From: Actinobacillus sp.
GTDB taxonomy: Bacteria; Pseudomonadota; Gammaproteobacteria; Enterobacterales; Pasteurellaceae
NCBI GenBank assembly: GCA_020026155.1
Contig: JAHHQX010000012.1
Coordinates: 1 to 54,166 of the forward strand
DNA length: 54,166 nt
Direction: 5' to 3'
In this document: in pieces, positions 27,312-35,947 of the stretch
Layout of the letters: each line of letters begins with the position of its first letter
How positions within the stretch are numbered: position 1 is the stretch's first letter
The notes under the pieces: generated by a model
Told to the model about the DNA's origin: nothing
Seen by the model: only the letters and a program-made list of their open reading frames with translations
The model's database searches: none
Made by a program: the position numbers and the translations under genes

Positions 27312-29747
27312 TTAAAATTTATAGCCAATATTTAATTTAAAGTTACGTCCTGCACCGTTCATTAAACTAAAGGCTGGGCGATAACTTTGATCAAATAAGT
27401 TATCAATTGAGAAATCAATACGTAGATCTTTGAATGTCCCTTCTTTTGGTGCATAAGTCGTATGGATTTCAGTTAGAGTGTAATGTTTAAATGGCGTACC
27501 ATCACCCCAGTTGGTTTCATAAGTTGATGAAACACGATTTTGGTTACGATAATAAGTCACAATGGTTCCCACATTAAACACATTTGGAATGAAATAGTAA
27601 TCCGCACTGACACTTAATTTATTTGCAGGAATATTATCAAGAGGGTCACCTACTTTAACACCTTGTAAGAATAAATTACTGTGGTCTGTTTCTGTTACTT
27701 TACCATGCATTTGACCATAGGTTACGCCTAACCCAACATAATCATTACGATAATGTGTACCCACTTCAAAACCAGTAATACGCGCTTTTGGTAAGTTGAC
27801 ATATTCTGCGACCGCCATTTGCTCACCAAAGGACAAATGAGGCTCAATCATGTTTTTAATATCATTTCGGAAGAATGCCGCGCTCCAATCCCAGTTATCT
27901 CCAGAAGTGAAAACATCTTGGAAATGGAAATTTGCATCAATTTCTTTATTACGTGCAATTTCAGGTTTTAAATGTACATTTGGATAAAGTTGTGCTGGAT
28001 AAGCATCAATTTTTGGATGATTTGCCAACGCTTTTTGTGCAATCCCCTCGGCAACAGGCAGCATCTTCTTACGTGCAATTTTTTCTGCTTGAGCAGTTGG
28101 CACACCGTGAGCTTTCATACCTTCGATCATAGGGGCTGTCATTTTATGCAAAATACCATTTACCACTTGTTGGTGAATACTATTTTGCATTGACACTGGA
28201 TCAAGTTTTATGCCAAATAAATAACCATTCGCAAAACTTTCCTGTAAAGATGGCGCACGGAAAGCTTCATTGTATTTAATTCCTAACGTGAAAAATTCAA
28301 CGGGTTTCCACGTTACTGCAAAAGATGGTGAATAATGGTGATCTGTCAATTTCGGATCATTTAATTTATCTTCGGGAACAATCTGCGGAATGGGACGCAT
28401 TGTTTTAGGCGGTAAAATATTGACTGTTTGGAAATTACCGTCTGCTTTAGTACGATAATGATCGTAGCGAATACCTGAAGATAAAACTAAACTTTTATTA
28501 AATAATGGAACATACCCTTGTAAGAATACGCCAGTATTATCAGATTTTCCGTTATAACCACTTGGGCGATATTTAGATTCGAAAACGTTTACATTCTTTT
28601 CGCGAATGGTATTAATTTTATTATGCGCAAAATCCACACCGTAAGTTAAATACAACCAATCAAAATCAGATGAATTACGAATATTAAAACCATTGGTCAC
28701 ATATTTTGTTTTATCATTGACGTTATCTTCTAACCAATGTTCGCGTTCAATGGTATGGTTGCGATATAGGGTAATATGACTATCCACATATTTACTTTCA
28801 GGATCAAACGCATAATCTAAGATTGTACTTTGGTCTGTGATTGTTTGATGACTTAATGGTGAATATTTGTAATTCACCATATGTAATCCATTTCGAGCGC
28901 CATGTGCTAACGCCATAAATTGCTCAAATGTTAAGCCTTGGGTGCCTACAGGAGTATCTTTGGCTAATTTACCATTTAATAAATTATTATCATTCGGAGA
29001 AGTTTGACTAATTCGTACAAGACGATGAGAAACCGTGACGCGGTTTGCATCATCAATTTGCCAGCCTAATTTAGCTAATCCGCCTTTTTGAATATAGCCA
29101 CTATTTGGCAAATGTTGTCCATCGCCTAAACGTAAATTATTAGCATGGTTATAGAATCCACCAAGTAATGCATCAAAATTATCATTTGCCGCATATACCA
29201 TAGCGGTTGTTTCAGTAAGTTGATTTGCACTATGGTAGCCTTGATTAATCTTCGCACCAAAATTTTGACCGTCGTCTAATAAATCTAATGCGGTTGGTGT
29301 ACGCATTGCGACTACCCCACCGAGAGCACCATTGCCCCATAATGTAGAAGCAGGTCCTTTAATCACTTCAACATTTTGTACCATAGACATTGGTAGAAAA
29401 TAAGAACCGCGATTTTTTAATTCGAAGTTTTGTTTTACACCATCAATAACCTGAGCGACACGGTTACCTGTTAAGCCACGGATATCAGGTTTTTGATTAA
29501 TAGGACGATCACCACCATCAATGCTCATATTGGGTACATTTTTCAATGCTTGTGCAATGCTAGATGCTTGCGCGGCTTGGATTTGATTGTTATCTAATGA
29601 AACTGTTTTATTCGCTTCTTTCGCATAAGTACTCGCATCCCTTAATGCAACCACAGAGATTTCATCAAGAGTAGTAGGCGTATTATCTGCCATGGCGATT
29701 GCCGGCATCGTTAGAAAAAGAGCGGTATAAATTTTAGATAACTTCAT
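27312..29747 (-). CDS. TonB-dependent outer-membrane receptor, haem/haemoglobin/transferrin class
   Basis: Outer-membrane beta-barrel importer driven by TonB. The start at 29747 (GGAG six bases before) gives 811 residues with a signal peptide ending ...PAIAMA-DNTP. A TonB-box-like DEISVVA follows, then the plug domain (IRGLTGNRVAQVIDGVKQNF, VIKGPASTLWGNGALGGVVA) and a barrel ending in RNFKLNIGYKF with C-terminal Phe. FRAPSLQESF and the EIDANFHFQDVF region match the TonB-dependent haemoglobin/transferrin/lactoferrin receptor family. The ligand, probably haem or a haem protein, is not fixed by sequence. Two long Met/Ala-rich helical loops near residues 500-560 are unusual. A perfect FNR box and a Fur-like palindrome lie upstream. 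There are no CCAA repeats for phase variation. Confidence 0.85.
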   Translation of the reverse strand: MKLSKIYTALFLTMPAIAMADNTPTTLDEISVVALRDASTYAKEANKTVSLDNNQIQAAQASSIAQALKNVPNMSIDGGDRPINQKPDIRGLTGNRVAQVIDGVKQNFELKNRGSYFLPMSMVQNVEVIKGPASTLWGNGALGGVVAMRTPTALDLLDDGQNFGAKINQGYHSANQLTETTAMVYAANDNFDALLGGFYNHANNLRLGDGQHLPNSGYIQKGGLAKLGWQIDDANRVTVSHRLVRISQTSPNDNNLLNGKLAKDTPVGTQGLTFEQFMALAHGARNGLHMVNYKYSPLSHQTITDQSTILDYAFDPESKYVDSHITLYRNHTIEREHWLEDNVNDKTKYVTNGFNIRNSSDFDWLYLTYGVDFAHNKINTIREKNVNVFESKYRPSGYNGKSDNTGVFLQGYVPLFNKSLVLSSGIRYDHYRTKADGNFQTVNILPPKTMRPIPQIVPEDKLNDPKLTDHHYSPSFAVTWKPVEFFTLGIKYNEAFRAPSLQESFANGYLFGIKLDPVSMQNSIHQQVVNGILHKMTAPMIEGMKAHGVPTAQAEKIARKKMLPVAEGIAQKALANHPKIDAYPAQLYPNVHLKPEIARNKEIDANFHFQDVFTSGDNWDWSAAFFRNDIKNMIEPHLSFGEQMAVAEYVNLPKARITGFEVGTHYRNDYVGLGVTYGQMHGKVTETDHSNLFLQGVKVGDPLDNIPANKLSVSADYYFIPNVFNVGTIVTYYRNQNRVSSTYETNWGDGTPFKHYTLTEIHTTYAPKEGTFKDLRIDFSIDNLFDQSYRPAFSLMNGAGRNFKLNIGYKF

Positions 29748-29844
29748 ATGGTCTCCAAGTAAACTAAACACGAATTCGTCCCTGTTACAATAAAATAATT
29801 CTATCTGAAAATGTTACTAATGAAACTATATTTATTGTAATTAT

Positions 29845-29858
29845 TTGATTTATATCAA
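29845..29858. promoter_or_regulatory. FNR box upstream of the TonB-dependent receptor
   Basis: TTGAT-TTAT-ATCAA is a perfect match to the FNR consensus TTGAT-N4-ATCAA. It lies 98-111 bases before the receptor start codon. A possible -10, TATAAA on the minus strand (29854-29849), falls inside it, so FNR could repress that promoter; activation of a downstream start near 29810 is the alternative. Confidence 0.7.
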
Positions 29859-29870
29859 CATCCTTTCTGA

Positions 29871-29897
29871 TACAAATGAGAATTATACTTATTTGTA
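29871..29897. promoter_or_regulatory. 27-base palindrome, candidate Fur box
   Basis: TACAAAT (29871-29877) and ATTTGTA (29891-29897) are perfect inverted repeats around GAGAATTATACTT. The inner TGAGAATTATACTTA has partial similarity to the Fur 7-1-7 pattern TGATAAT-N-ATTATCA. A possible -35, TTGTAT on the minus strand, lies in its left arm. Iron control is expected for this gene class but not proven. Confidence 0.45.
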
Positions 29898-30009
29898 AAA
29901 AATAATCAATATTTGAGCATCTTCATTTTTTGAAAGTTTTAAAGAAAAATGGTCAATTCTCTGGATATTTAGCAATATTCTGCTAGAATCGTTCGAATAT
30001 TCACAAAAT

Positions 30010-30205
30010 GTTCGGATGAAGGTAGCTGGAGAGTGGGGAGTACCCCACGCCGACGAGGTAAAATCTTTCAGGCGCGAATTTTCGCATTGGACTGTTACTG
30101 GACGAACCCTTGGAGAGATCCGCATAAGTTTTAAAGCGGACGCCGAAGGCGCAAAAAAACGATTTTCGTTTTTCAAACGCTCAGGCAAAAGGACAGGGGC
30201 AGGAA
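30010..30205 (+). ncRNA. Tandem glycine riboswitch (gcvT type, two aptamers)
   Basis: Two successive aptamers are readable. Aptamer 1 (about 30012-30105) has CTGGAGAGTGGGGAGTACCC, ACGCCGACGAGG and TTTCAGGCGCG. Aptamer 2 (about 30106-30205) has CTTGGAGAGATCCGC, GCGGACGCCGAAGGCGCAAA and CTCAGGCAAAAGGACAGGGG. GGAGAG, GCCGA-GG and CAGGCAAAAGGACAG are the conserved glycine-aptamer blocks. The expression platform (30206-30301) has only a weak hairpin GCATA/TATGC followed by a pyrimidine-rich run. It controls the symporter just downstream. Confidence 0.92.
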
Positions 30206-30301
30206 AAATTTTCAAAAGTATGCATATTTCACTTTATGCAATCCTTTCTTTTTTAAATTCTCTCACTGCCTTGTAAATTTTGATTCATTACGAGGATTCG
30301 A

Positions 30302-31678
30302 ATGACTGTTACATCTTTTTTTCAAGCTATTGATAGCTTTGTATGGGGACCACCGTTATTAGTACTTCTAGCAGGAACCGGAATTTATTTCACTATCCGT
30401 TTAGGTTTCTTGCAAATTTTTCAATTACCACGCGCCCTTTACTATTTATTTAACAAAGAACCTGGCGCAACAAAGGGTGATGTTTCAGCTTTTGCTGCAC
30501 TCTGTACAGCCCTGGCTGCTACGATTGGTACGGGTAATATCGTAGGGGTAGCTACCGCTATTCAAGCGGGTGGTCCAGGTGCACTATTCTGGATGTGGAT
30601 TGTTGCTCTATTTGGTATGGCAACAAAATATGCCGAGTGTTTACTCGCTTTAAAATATCGTATCCGTGATAAACAAGGCTTTATGGCTGGCGGTCCAATG
30701 TATTACATTGAGCGTGGGCTTGGTCTACCATGGCTTGCAAAAGCGTTTGCTATTTTTGGTATTTTGGTGGCTTTTTTCGGAATTGGTACTTTCCCTCAAG
30801 TAAATGCCATTACGCATGCTATGCAAGATACTTTCCATGTACCAGTACCCCTTTCTGCTGTCGTAATCACTGTTTTAGTTGCAATGATTATTTTAGGCGG
30901 TGTGAAACGTATCGCAACCGTATCGTCAGTAATCGTTCCTTTCATGGCAATTTTCTATGTGGGGACAGCTATTACGATTATCGCTCTCAATTGGCGTGCA
31001 TTACCGGCAACGATTTCACTTATCATCAAATGTGCATTTGAGCCTCAAGCGGTACTAGGCGGCGCATTAGGCTATACCGTGCTACGCGCAATTCAATCTG
31101 GTGTATCCCGTGGTATTTTCTCTAATGAGTCAGGTTTAGGATCTGCACCAATTGCGGCGGCCGCGGCAGAAACTAAAGAACCTGCTCGTCAAGGTTTAAT
31201 CTCAATGACAGGGACGTTCCTTGATACCATCATTGTATGTACCATGACAGGTATCGTCCTTATTTTAACTGGAGCTTGGAATACGGGTCTCCACGGCGTG
31301 GAAGTAACTAACTACGCATTCAGTCATGGCTTAGGACATGCTTTTGGCGCAAGTATTGTGACTATCGGTCTTCTTTTCTTTGCGTTCACGACGATCTTAG
31401 GCTGGTGTTATTACGGGGAACGTTGTTTCGTATACTTGGCGGGGATCAAAGGAATTAAAGTTTACCGCAGTATCTTTATCGTACTCGTGGGGGCAGGGGC
31501 TTTCTTAAAGCTCGATCTTATTTGGATTCTAGCCGATATCGTTAATGGTTTAATGGCAATTCCAAACCTAATTGCACTTGTCGGTTTACGTAAGGTCGTT
31601 GTCAAAGAAACCCAAGATTTCTTTGCTCGCATCGCCGAACAAGAAAAAAATGGTAATCAAGAATTAGCCATTGATTAA
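30302..31678 (+). CDS. Sodium:alanine/glycine symporter (AGCS family)
   Basis: Inner-membrane Na+-coupled amino-acid transporter of 458 residues with about ten to eleven membrane segments. Family signatures are GTGNIVGVATAIQAGGPGAL near residue 80, MAGGPMYYIERGLG near 130, and SNESGLGSAPIAAAAAET near 275. The tandem glycine riboswitch directly upstream indicates that glycine is a physiological substrate, probably taken up as a carbon and nitrogen source when glycine is abundant. GAGGA precedes the ATG. A weak hairpin follows. Confidence 0.93.
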   Translation: MTVTSFFQAIDSFVWGPPLLVLLAGTGIYFTIRLGFLQIFQLPRALYYLFNKEPGATKGDVSAFAALCTALAATIGTGNIVGVATAIQAGGPGALFWMWIVALFGMATKYAECLLALKYRIRDKQGFMAGGPMYYIERGLGLPWLAKAFAIFGILVAFFGIGTFPQVNAITHAMQDTFHVPVPLSAVVITVLVAMIILGGVKRIATVSSVIVPFMAIFYVGTAITIIALNWRALPATISLIIKCAFEPQAVLGGALGYTVLRAIQSGVSRGIFSNESGLGSAPIAAAAAETKEPARQGLISMTGTFLDTIIVCTMTGIVLILTGAWNTGLHGVEVTNYAFSHGLGHAFGASIVTIGLLFFAFTTILGWCYYGERCFVYLAGIKGIKVYRSIFIVLVGAGAFLKLDLIWILADIVNGLMAIPNLIALVGLRKVVVKETQDFFARIAEQEKNGNQELAID

Positions 31679-31683
31679 TTTTT

Positions 31684-31713
31684 AAGAGGAAAAGTTTTTT
31701 ATTTTTTCCTCTT
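31684..31713 (+). terminator. Weak hairpin after the AGCS symporter gene
   Basis: AAGAGGAAAA (31684-31693) pairs with TTTTCCTCTT (31704-31713). There is no clear T-run after it, so its termination strength is uncertain. Confidence 0.45.
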
Positions 31714-31783
31714 GAAATCTGTAAAAATCGGGTTTATTTTAAGTATGAATTCAGAATGATAGTCAACATTAAAGGAGAACATC

Positions 31784-32119
31784 ATGAAAGTTGATATCAC
31801 AAGTAAACAAATGGAAATCACTCCTGCCATCCGTGAATACGTTGAATCTCGTCTTGAAAAACTTGAAAAATGGCAAACTCAATTAATTAACCCTCACTTT
31901 ATTCTACATAAAGATCCACAAGGTTTTTCTGTCGATGCAAATATCGGTACGGTTCACGGTGAACTTGTTGCACACGCTGAAGCAAAAGATATGTATGAAG
32001 CAATTAATTTAGTTGAGGAAAAACTTGCTCGCCAATTAAATAAAGCTCAACATAAAAGTGAATCTTTCCGTAAAGAAGAACGCTTAAAAGATGAATTTGA
32101 AGGTAAAAATCCTTACTAA
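31784..32119 (+). CDS. raiA: Ribosome-associated inhibitor / hibernation factor RaiA (YfiA)
   Basis: Binds the 30S decoding region and blocks translation during stress or stationary phase. It has 111 residues and closely follows E. coli YfiA: MKVDITSKQMEITPAI, ESRLEKLEKWQTQLINPHF, LARQLNKAQHK, and an acidic/basic C-terminal tail (LKDEFEGKNPY). The tail makes it RaiA-like rather than the shorter HPF form. AAGGAG precedes the ATG. It is transcribed alone with its own terminator. Confidence 0.93.
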   Translation: MKVDITSKQMEITPAIREYVESRLEKLEKWQTQLINPHFILHKDPQGFSVDANIGTVHGELVAHAEAKDMYEAINLVEEKLARQLNKAQHKSESFRKEERLKDEFEGKNPY

Positions 32120-32151
32120 TTCAATGAGTGTATCGTAGACATAATTTACCG

Positions 32152-32177
32152 TACCCGCAATTACTGCGGGTATTTTT
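32152..32177 (+). terminator. Terminator of raiA
   Basis: TACCCGCA (32152-32159) pairs with TGCGGGTA (32165-32172), followed by TTTTTA. Confidence 0.88.
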
Positions 32178-32191
32178 ATATTCTTTTAAAA

Positions 32192-32233
32192 CACGCCCCG
32201 ATTTTCAAAAAAATTTATGGAAATCGGGGCGTG
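32192..32233. repeat. Dispersed palindromic repeat, copy E (raiA/dusA)
   Basis: CACGCCCCGATTTTCA ... TGGAAATCGGGGCGTG: a nearly perfect hairpin between the convergent raiA and dusA ends. raiA already has its own terminator, so this copy most likely serves dusA. Confidence 0.88.
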
Positions 32234-32238
32234 AATAT

Positions 32239-33210
32239 TTATTTTACAAATGCTAAAGCTTGTTCAAGAACCTCCACCCCAGCACCCGTTTTATATGCAT
32301 TTTCACTAAGATGACGTCGGTACTGTTTCGCCCCTTTACAGCCCTGGAATGCACCCAATAAGCTATTAGTCATGTGATTTAACTTCACGCCTTGCGATAA
32401 TTGTTCCTCAACATAAGGTAACATTTTTTCAATCGCTTCGAGTGGGGTCACAATTGGTGCGTTTTCATCAAATAATAGATGATCCACATAACCTAAAATG
32501 GATGGATTCTGATAAGCTTCACGCCCCACCATCACTCCATCAACATATTGTAAATGCTGTTTCATTTCATCGAGCGTTTTAATCCCGCCATTAATCGCAA
32601 TCCAAAGATGTGGAAAATCACGTTTTAGTTGGTAGACGCGTTCATAATCTAATGGAGGAATATCCCGATTTTCTTTAGGGCTTAATCCCGAAAGCCACGC
32701 TTTACGGGCATGCACAATAAATTCATCGCAACCCACGTCTGATACTTTTTCGATAAAATCTGTTAAAAACGCATAACTATCTAGATCATCAATGCCAATG
32801 CGGGTTTTTACTGTAACAGGGATCTTTACTTCAGTTTTCATCGCGGCAATACATTCTGCAACCAGGGCGGCATTTCCCATTAAACACGCACCAAATGCAC
32901 CATTTTGTACACGATCAGATGGACAACCTACATTAAGATTGATTTCATCATATCCGCGTTCTTCTGCCAATTTTGCACACTGCGCTAATGCTTTCGGATC
33001 ACTTCCTCCTAATTGAAGAGCAACAGAATGTTCCGCTTCAGAAAACAGTAGATGATCATATTTCGCATGCATAATGGCACCAGTTGTTACCATTTCAGTA
33101 TAGAGCAACGCATGTTGACTAAACTGACGATGAAAATAACGACAATGTCTTGTCGTCCAATCAAGCATTGGGGCGACAGAGAATCGCCCTCGATAAAATT
33201 GTTCTGTCAT
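32239..33210 (-). CDS. dusA: tRNA-dihydrouridine(20/20a) synthase DusA
   Basis: FMN-dependent reduction of uridine 20/20a in the tRNA D-loop. It has 323 residues, a TIM barrel starting FSVAPMLDWTTRHCRYFHRQ, with the catalytic cysteine in NLNVGCPSDRVQNGAFGACL near residue 95 and the flavin phosphate motif VDGVMVGREAYQNP. The C-terminal helical domain is complete. It lies nine bases downstream of clcA and is probably cotranscribed with it, a pairing without obvious functional link. Confidence 0.94.
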   Translation of the reverse strand: MTEQFYRGRFSVAPMLDWTTRHCRYFHRQFSQHALLYTEMVTTGAIMHAKYDHLLFSEAEHSVALQLGGSDPKALAQCAKLAEERGYDEINLNVGCPSDRVQNGAFGACLMGNAALVAECIAAMKTEVKIPVTVKTRIGIDDLDSYAFLTDFIEKVSDVGCDEFIVHARKAWLSGLSPKENRDIPPLDYERVYQLKRDFPHLWIAINGGIKTLDEMKQHLQYVDGVMVGREAYQNPSILGYVDHLLFDENAPIVTPLEAIEKMLPYVEEQLSQGVKLNHMTNSLLGAFQGCKGAKQYRRHLSENAYKTGAGVEVLEQALAFVK

Positions 33211-33219
33211 AAAAGAAAA

Positions 33220-34614
33220 TTATGCCTTTTGTTGAGCTTCGTTATTATTTTTAAGTTCACTTTCTTCTTTAGCAAGTTCTTGCACACGTTGACGGAAGCG
33301 ACCTGCGGCAAAATGATAGAAAGGTTTTGGATTAAATTGACGAGAAATAATAGAGGCACCAATACTGCAAAGTAACATCCAAAATAAAACTGGTTGGCTA
33401 CCTGTCATTTCCATTACAACAACACTTGCTGTAACTGGAGATTGAGTTGCGCCAGCAAGAAAGGCCGCCATACACATAAGAACAAGTAAACGTTGATCAA
33501 TGATTCCGCCAGTCAAAGACCAAATCTGCATACCAATACCTGCACCCGTTGTTAAACATGGTGTAAAAATACCACCTGCAACGCCAGACCAATAGGTTCC
33601 AACCGTTGCCAGCAATTTCCAAATTCCTAGATTATCCGCAACAGAATTTCCATCTAATGCTTGGGCAACGACTCCATAACCCGTACCGTATGTTTGCCCT
33701 TGGGCAACAGTACCAATAGCGGCTAATATTAATCCTAGAATAAATGCTACCATCACAGGGTGATGACGTACCCAGCCACGAATACGTGCTGGTGAAACCG
33801 CTACTACCCCTTTCGCAAGTAATTTTGCAAATAGTCCACCTAAAACACCACATACAACTCCACAGCCAGCAACCCACAAAATAAAATAAGGCACTTCAAC
33901 GGCACCGTGATAATGTGGGAAGTAAGGGTTATTTCCCGCGATTGCAATTAAGATAAAACCACAAGCAAGCACGCCCAGCAAAATTTTACGTTCCCAACGC
34001 AAGGCTACTCCACGACCTAATTCTTCAATCGCAAACATTACCCCAGCTAAAGGTGCATTAAACGCTGCTGCTAAACCACCCGCTGCCCCTGTGGCAATTA
34101 ATTCATTTGCCGTTAATCCAGAAAAAGCTAAACCATGGCGACGGCAAAAATTACCCCATGCCAACATGACGGCTGCCCCAACTTGTACTGATGGACCTTC
34201 ACGACCGACAGAACCACCAATTATCATCGCAAGGAAAGTGAGGGGAATTTTCCATAATGTTTGCCAAAATCTTACTAAATAGCCTTTATGTGGTCCATGT
34301 GGCAAATTAATTGATGCGATAACCTGAGGTATCCCGCTTCCCGATACAAAAGGGGCATATTTGCGGGTAAACCACGCTAAAATTGCAAGCCCTATTGGTA
34401 ATACGATCCAAACTGCTCGCGGATATTTAGCGACCCAAGAATGATTGAGAGCCAAACCCCAGTTAGCTAATTGTGCAAAACCGAAAGAAACAAGCGCGAC
34501 CAGTGCCGCTCCAATTAGCAAACAAGTAAACTCCACACTTTTATGGGATATTCGGTGACTTTGACGTTTTTTCTTACGTACATAGTGACGAAATTTTGGT
34601 GAAAATATTCTCAT
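33220..34614 (-). CDS. clcA: H+/Cl- exchange transporter ClcA
   Basis: CLC-family antiporter that exchanges chloride and protons and helps in extreme acid resistance. From the ATG at 34614 it has 464 residues. Selectivity motifs are present: GSGIPQV near residue 95, GREGPSVQVG with the gating glutamate near 138, the proton glutamate in MFAIEELGRG near 194, and GIFTPCL near 345. An in-frame ATG 17 codons upstream falls in the hemY terminator hairpin and is rejected. No clear ribosome binding site precedes 34614, so the start is moderately uncertain. Confidence 0.88.
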   Translation of the reverse strand: MRIFSPKFRHYVRKKKRQSHRISHKSVEFTCLLIGAALVALVSFGFAQLANWGLALNHSWVAKYPRAVWIVLPIGLAILAWFTRKYAPFVSGSGIPQVIASINLPHGPHKGYLVRFWQTLWKIPLTFLAMIIGGSVGREGPSVQVGAAVMLAWGNFCRRHGLAFSGLTANELIATGAAGGLAAAFNAPLAGVMFAIEELGRGVALRWERKILLGVLACGFILIAIAGNNPYFPHYHGAVEVPYFILWVAGCGVVCGVLGGLFAKLLAKGVVAVSPARIRGWVRHHPVMVAFILGLILAAIGTVAQGQTYGTGYGVVAQALDGNSVADNLGIWKLLATVGTYWSGVAGGIFTPCLTTGAGIGMQIWSLTGGIIDQRLLVLMCMAAFLAGATQSPVTASVVVMEMTGSQPVLFWMLLCSIGASIISRQFNPKPFYHFAAGRFRQRVQELAKEESELKNNNEAQQKA

Positions 34615-34641
34615 TTTTATAAACGAATTTAGTTTTAATAT

Positions 34642-34681
34642 AAAAACATAAGCTTCCATCTCCACGGAGATGGAAGCTTAT
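34642..34681 (-). terminator. Terminator of hemX-hemY
   Basis: A perfect 16-base inverted repeat, ATAAGCTTCCATCTCC (34648-34663) with GGAGATGGAAGCTTAT (34666-34681), two bases apart. On the minus strand it is followed by TTTTTAT. It lies seven bases after the hemY stop and 28 bases before the clcA start. Confidence 0.88.
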
Positions 34682-34688
34682 CCAATGA

Positions 34689-35936
34689 TTAAATATGTTT
34701 TAATTCTTTAACATTTGACGCTGCATTCGCAGGTACCATATTTTTCAAATTATCTTCGCGAAGCTGACGCGCAAGTTGAGGTTCGCCATTTTGCTCAAAA
34801 GCAAATACTGCCATTGCGATATCATTTTCTTGCATTTCTGCCTTATCTTTCAGCAGTTCGCTAAACATTTTACTTGCTTTTACATAATCACCTGCACGAA
34901 CGTAGAGGTAACCTAAACTACGATAGAGATCATCTTTAAAGTGTTCAATATGCGGTAATTGTTTTTCTAAAACACGTTGTAGTTTTGATGTTTCCACATC
35001 TTTTAAGCGAATAATTTGTTGTTGTAACGTCTGGTATAAGGCTTTTGCCTCAGATTCAGTCGTTTTCGCTGCATCTAAAATAATGGTATAGGCATTTTCC
35101 TGATCACCGCTATCCAGTAGACGTTTAGCCATCCCGACTTTCATGACATACTGACCACGTCGTTGACGACTTTGATCTTTCCACCAAGAAAGTAAACCGG
35201 CTGCACCACCCTCTTTTAATTTTTCATCTAGTAGACCATTTTCTACTTTTTGCTCAAGTGCATCATATGTTTTTGAATCATACATACCAGAACGTTCTAC
35301 TTGGTCTAAGATGCGATCAAGTGCATCATATGCTTTATCGTGTTGGTAAATTTCGATAGCTAATGCCAAAATTTCTGGATTGTTATGGCTAATTTTCAAA
35401 AGCCCATCAATAGTAGTTCGGGCTTCTTCCCATTTTTGTTGTGCAATTAAAATCTTAACACGCGCAATTTCTACTAATAGATTATTTTCACCCGTAATTC
35501 CCGTCGCATCTTTTAGATAACGATTTGCAGAAAGATCATCACCCGCTTTTTGTGCTGCCTGCGCAGCCTTAATTAAATTCAATACAGGCTCATCGGAATA
35601 CATCGCATTACTACCAATTAAACGTTGGGCTTTACGATAATTCCCTTCACCAAATGCCATTAAACCTTCTAAAGTCTGACGTTGTGCTTTACTACGTTTA
35701 CGGCGTGAGAACCACGTATATGAAGAACGGCTTAATCGGAAGAAACGAGATAAAAACCATTCAACAAGATAAACAGCCGCTAAACTTGCCACGAATAAAA
35801 TCACCAACATCGTGATAGATAACTCATAGCGATAATTTGCGGTTTCGATCAATACATAGCCTTGCTTACCCGCGATATAAGGCGCGCCTAAAATTCCTGC
35901 AAGCAGAAGCAACATAAGGAATAATACTTTAAACAT
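34689..35936 (-). CDS. hemY: HemY-family membrane TPR protein
   Basis: Inner-membrane protein of the proteobacterial HemY family (not the protoporphyrinogen oxidase of the same name). It has 415 residues: two N-terminal membrane segments (about 1-20 and 40-62) followed by a periplasmic tetratricopeptide-like helical region (EGNYRKAQRLIG, WEEARTTIDGLLK, LYRSLGYLYVRAGDYVKASK). The role in haem metabolism is suggested only by linkage in E. coli hemCDXY. It is downstream of hemX by 11 bases and ends at a strong terminator. Confidence 0.88.
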   Translation of the reverse strand: MFKVLFLMLLLLAGILGAPYIAGKQGYVLIETANYRYELSITMLVILFVASLAAVYLVEWFLSRFFRLSRSSYTWFSRRKRSKAQRQTLEGLMAFGEGNYRKAQRLIGSNAMYSDEPVLNLIKAAQAAQKAGDDLSANRYLKDATGITGENNLLVEIARVKILIAQQKWEEARTTIDGLLKISHNNPEILALAIEIYQHDKAYDALDRILDQVERSGMYDSKTYDALEQKVENGLLDEKLKEGGAAGLLSWWKDQSRQRRGQYVMKVGMAKRLLDSGDQENAYTIILDAAKTTESEAKALYQTLQQQIIRLKDVETSKLQRVLEKQLPHIEHFKDDLYRSLGYLYVRAGDYVKASKMFSELLKDKAEMQENDIAMAVFAFEQNGEPQLARQLREDNLKNMVPANAASNVKELKHI

Positions 35937-35947
35937 TGCTTAGCTCC

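Noticed and set aside
27312..29747. Phase-variable haemoglobin receptor (hgp type)
   Set aside because: No CCAA or other tandem repeat tract is present at the start of the gene, and the frame is uninterrupted.
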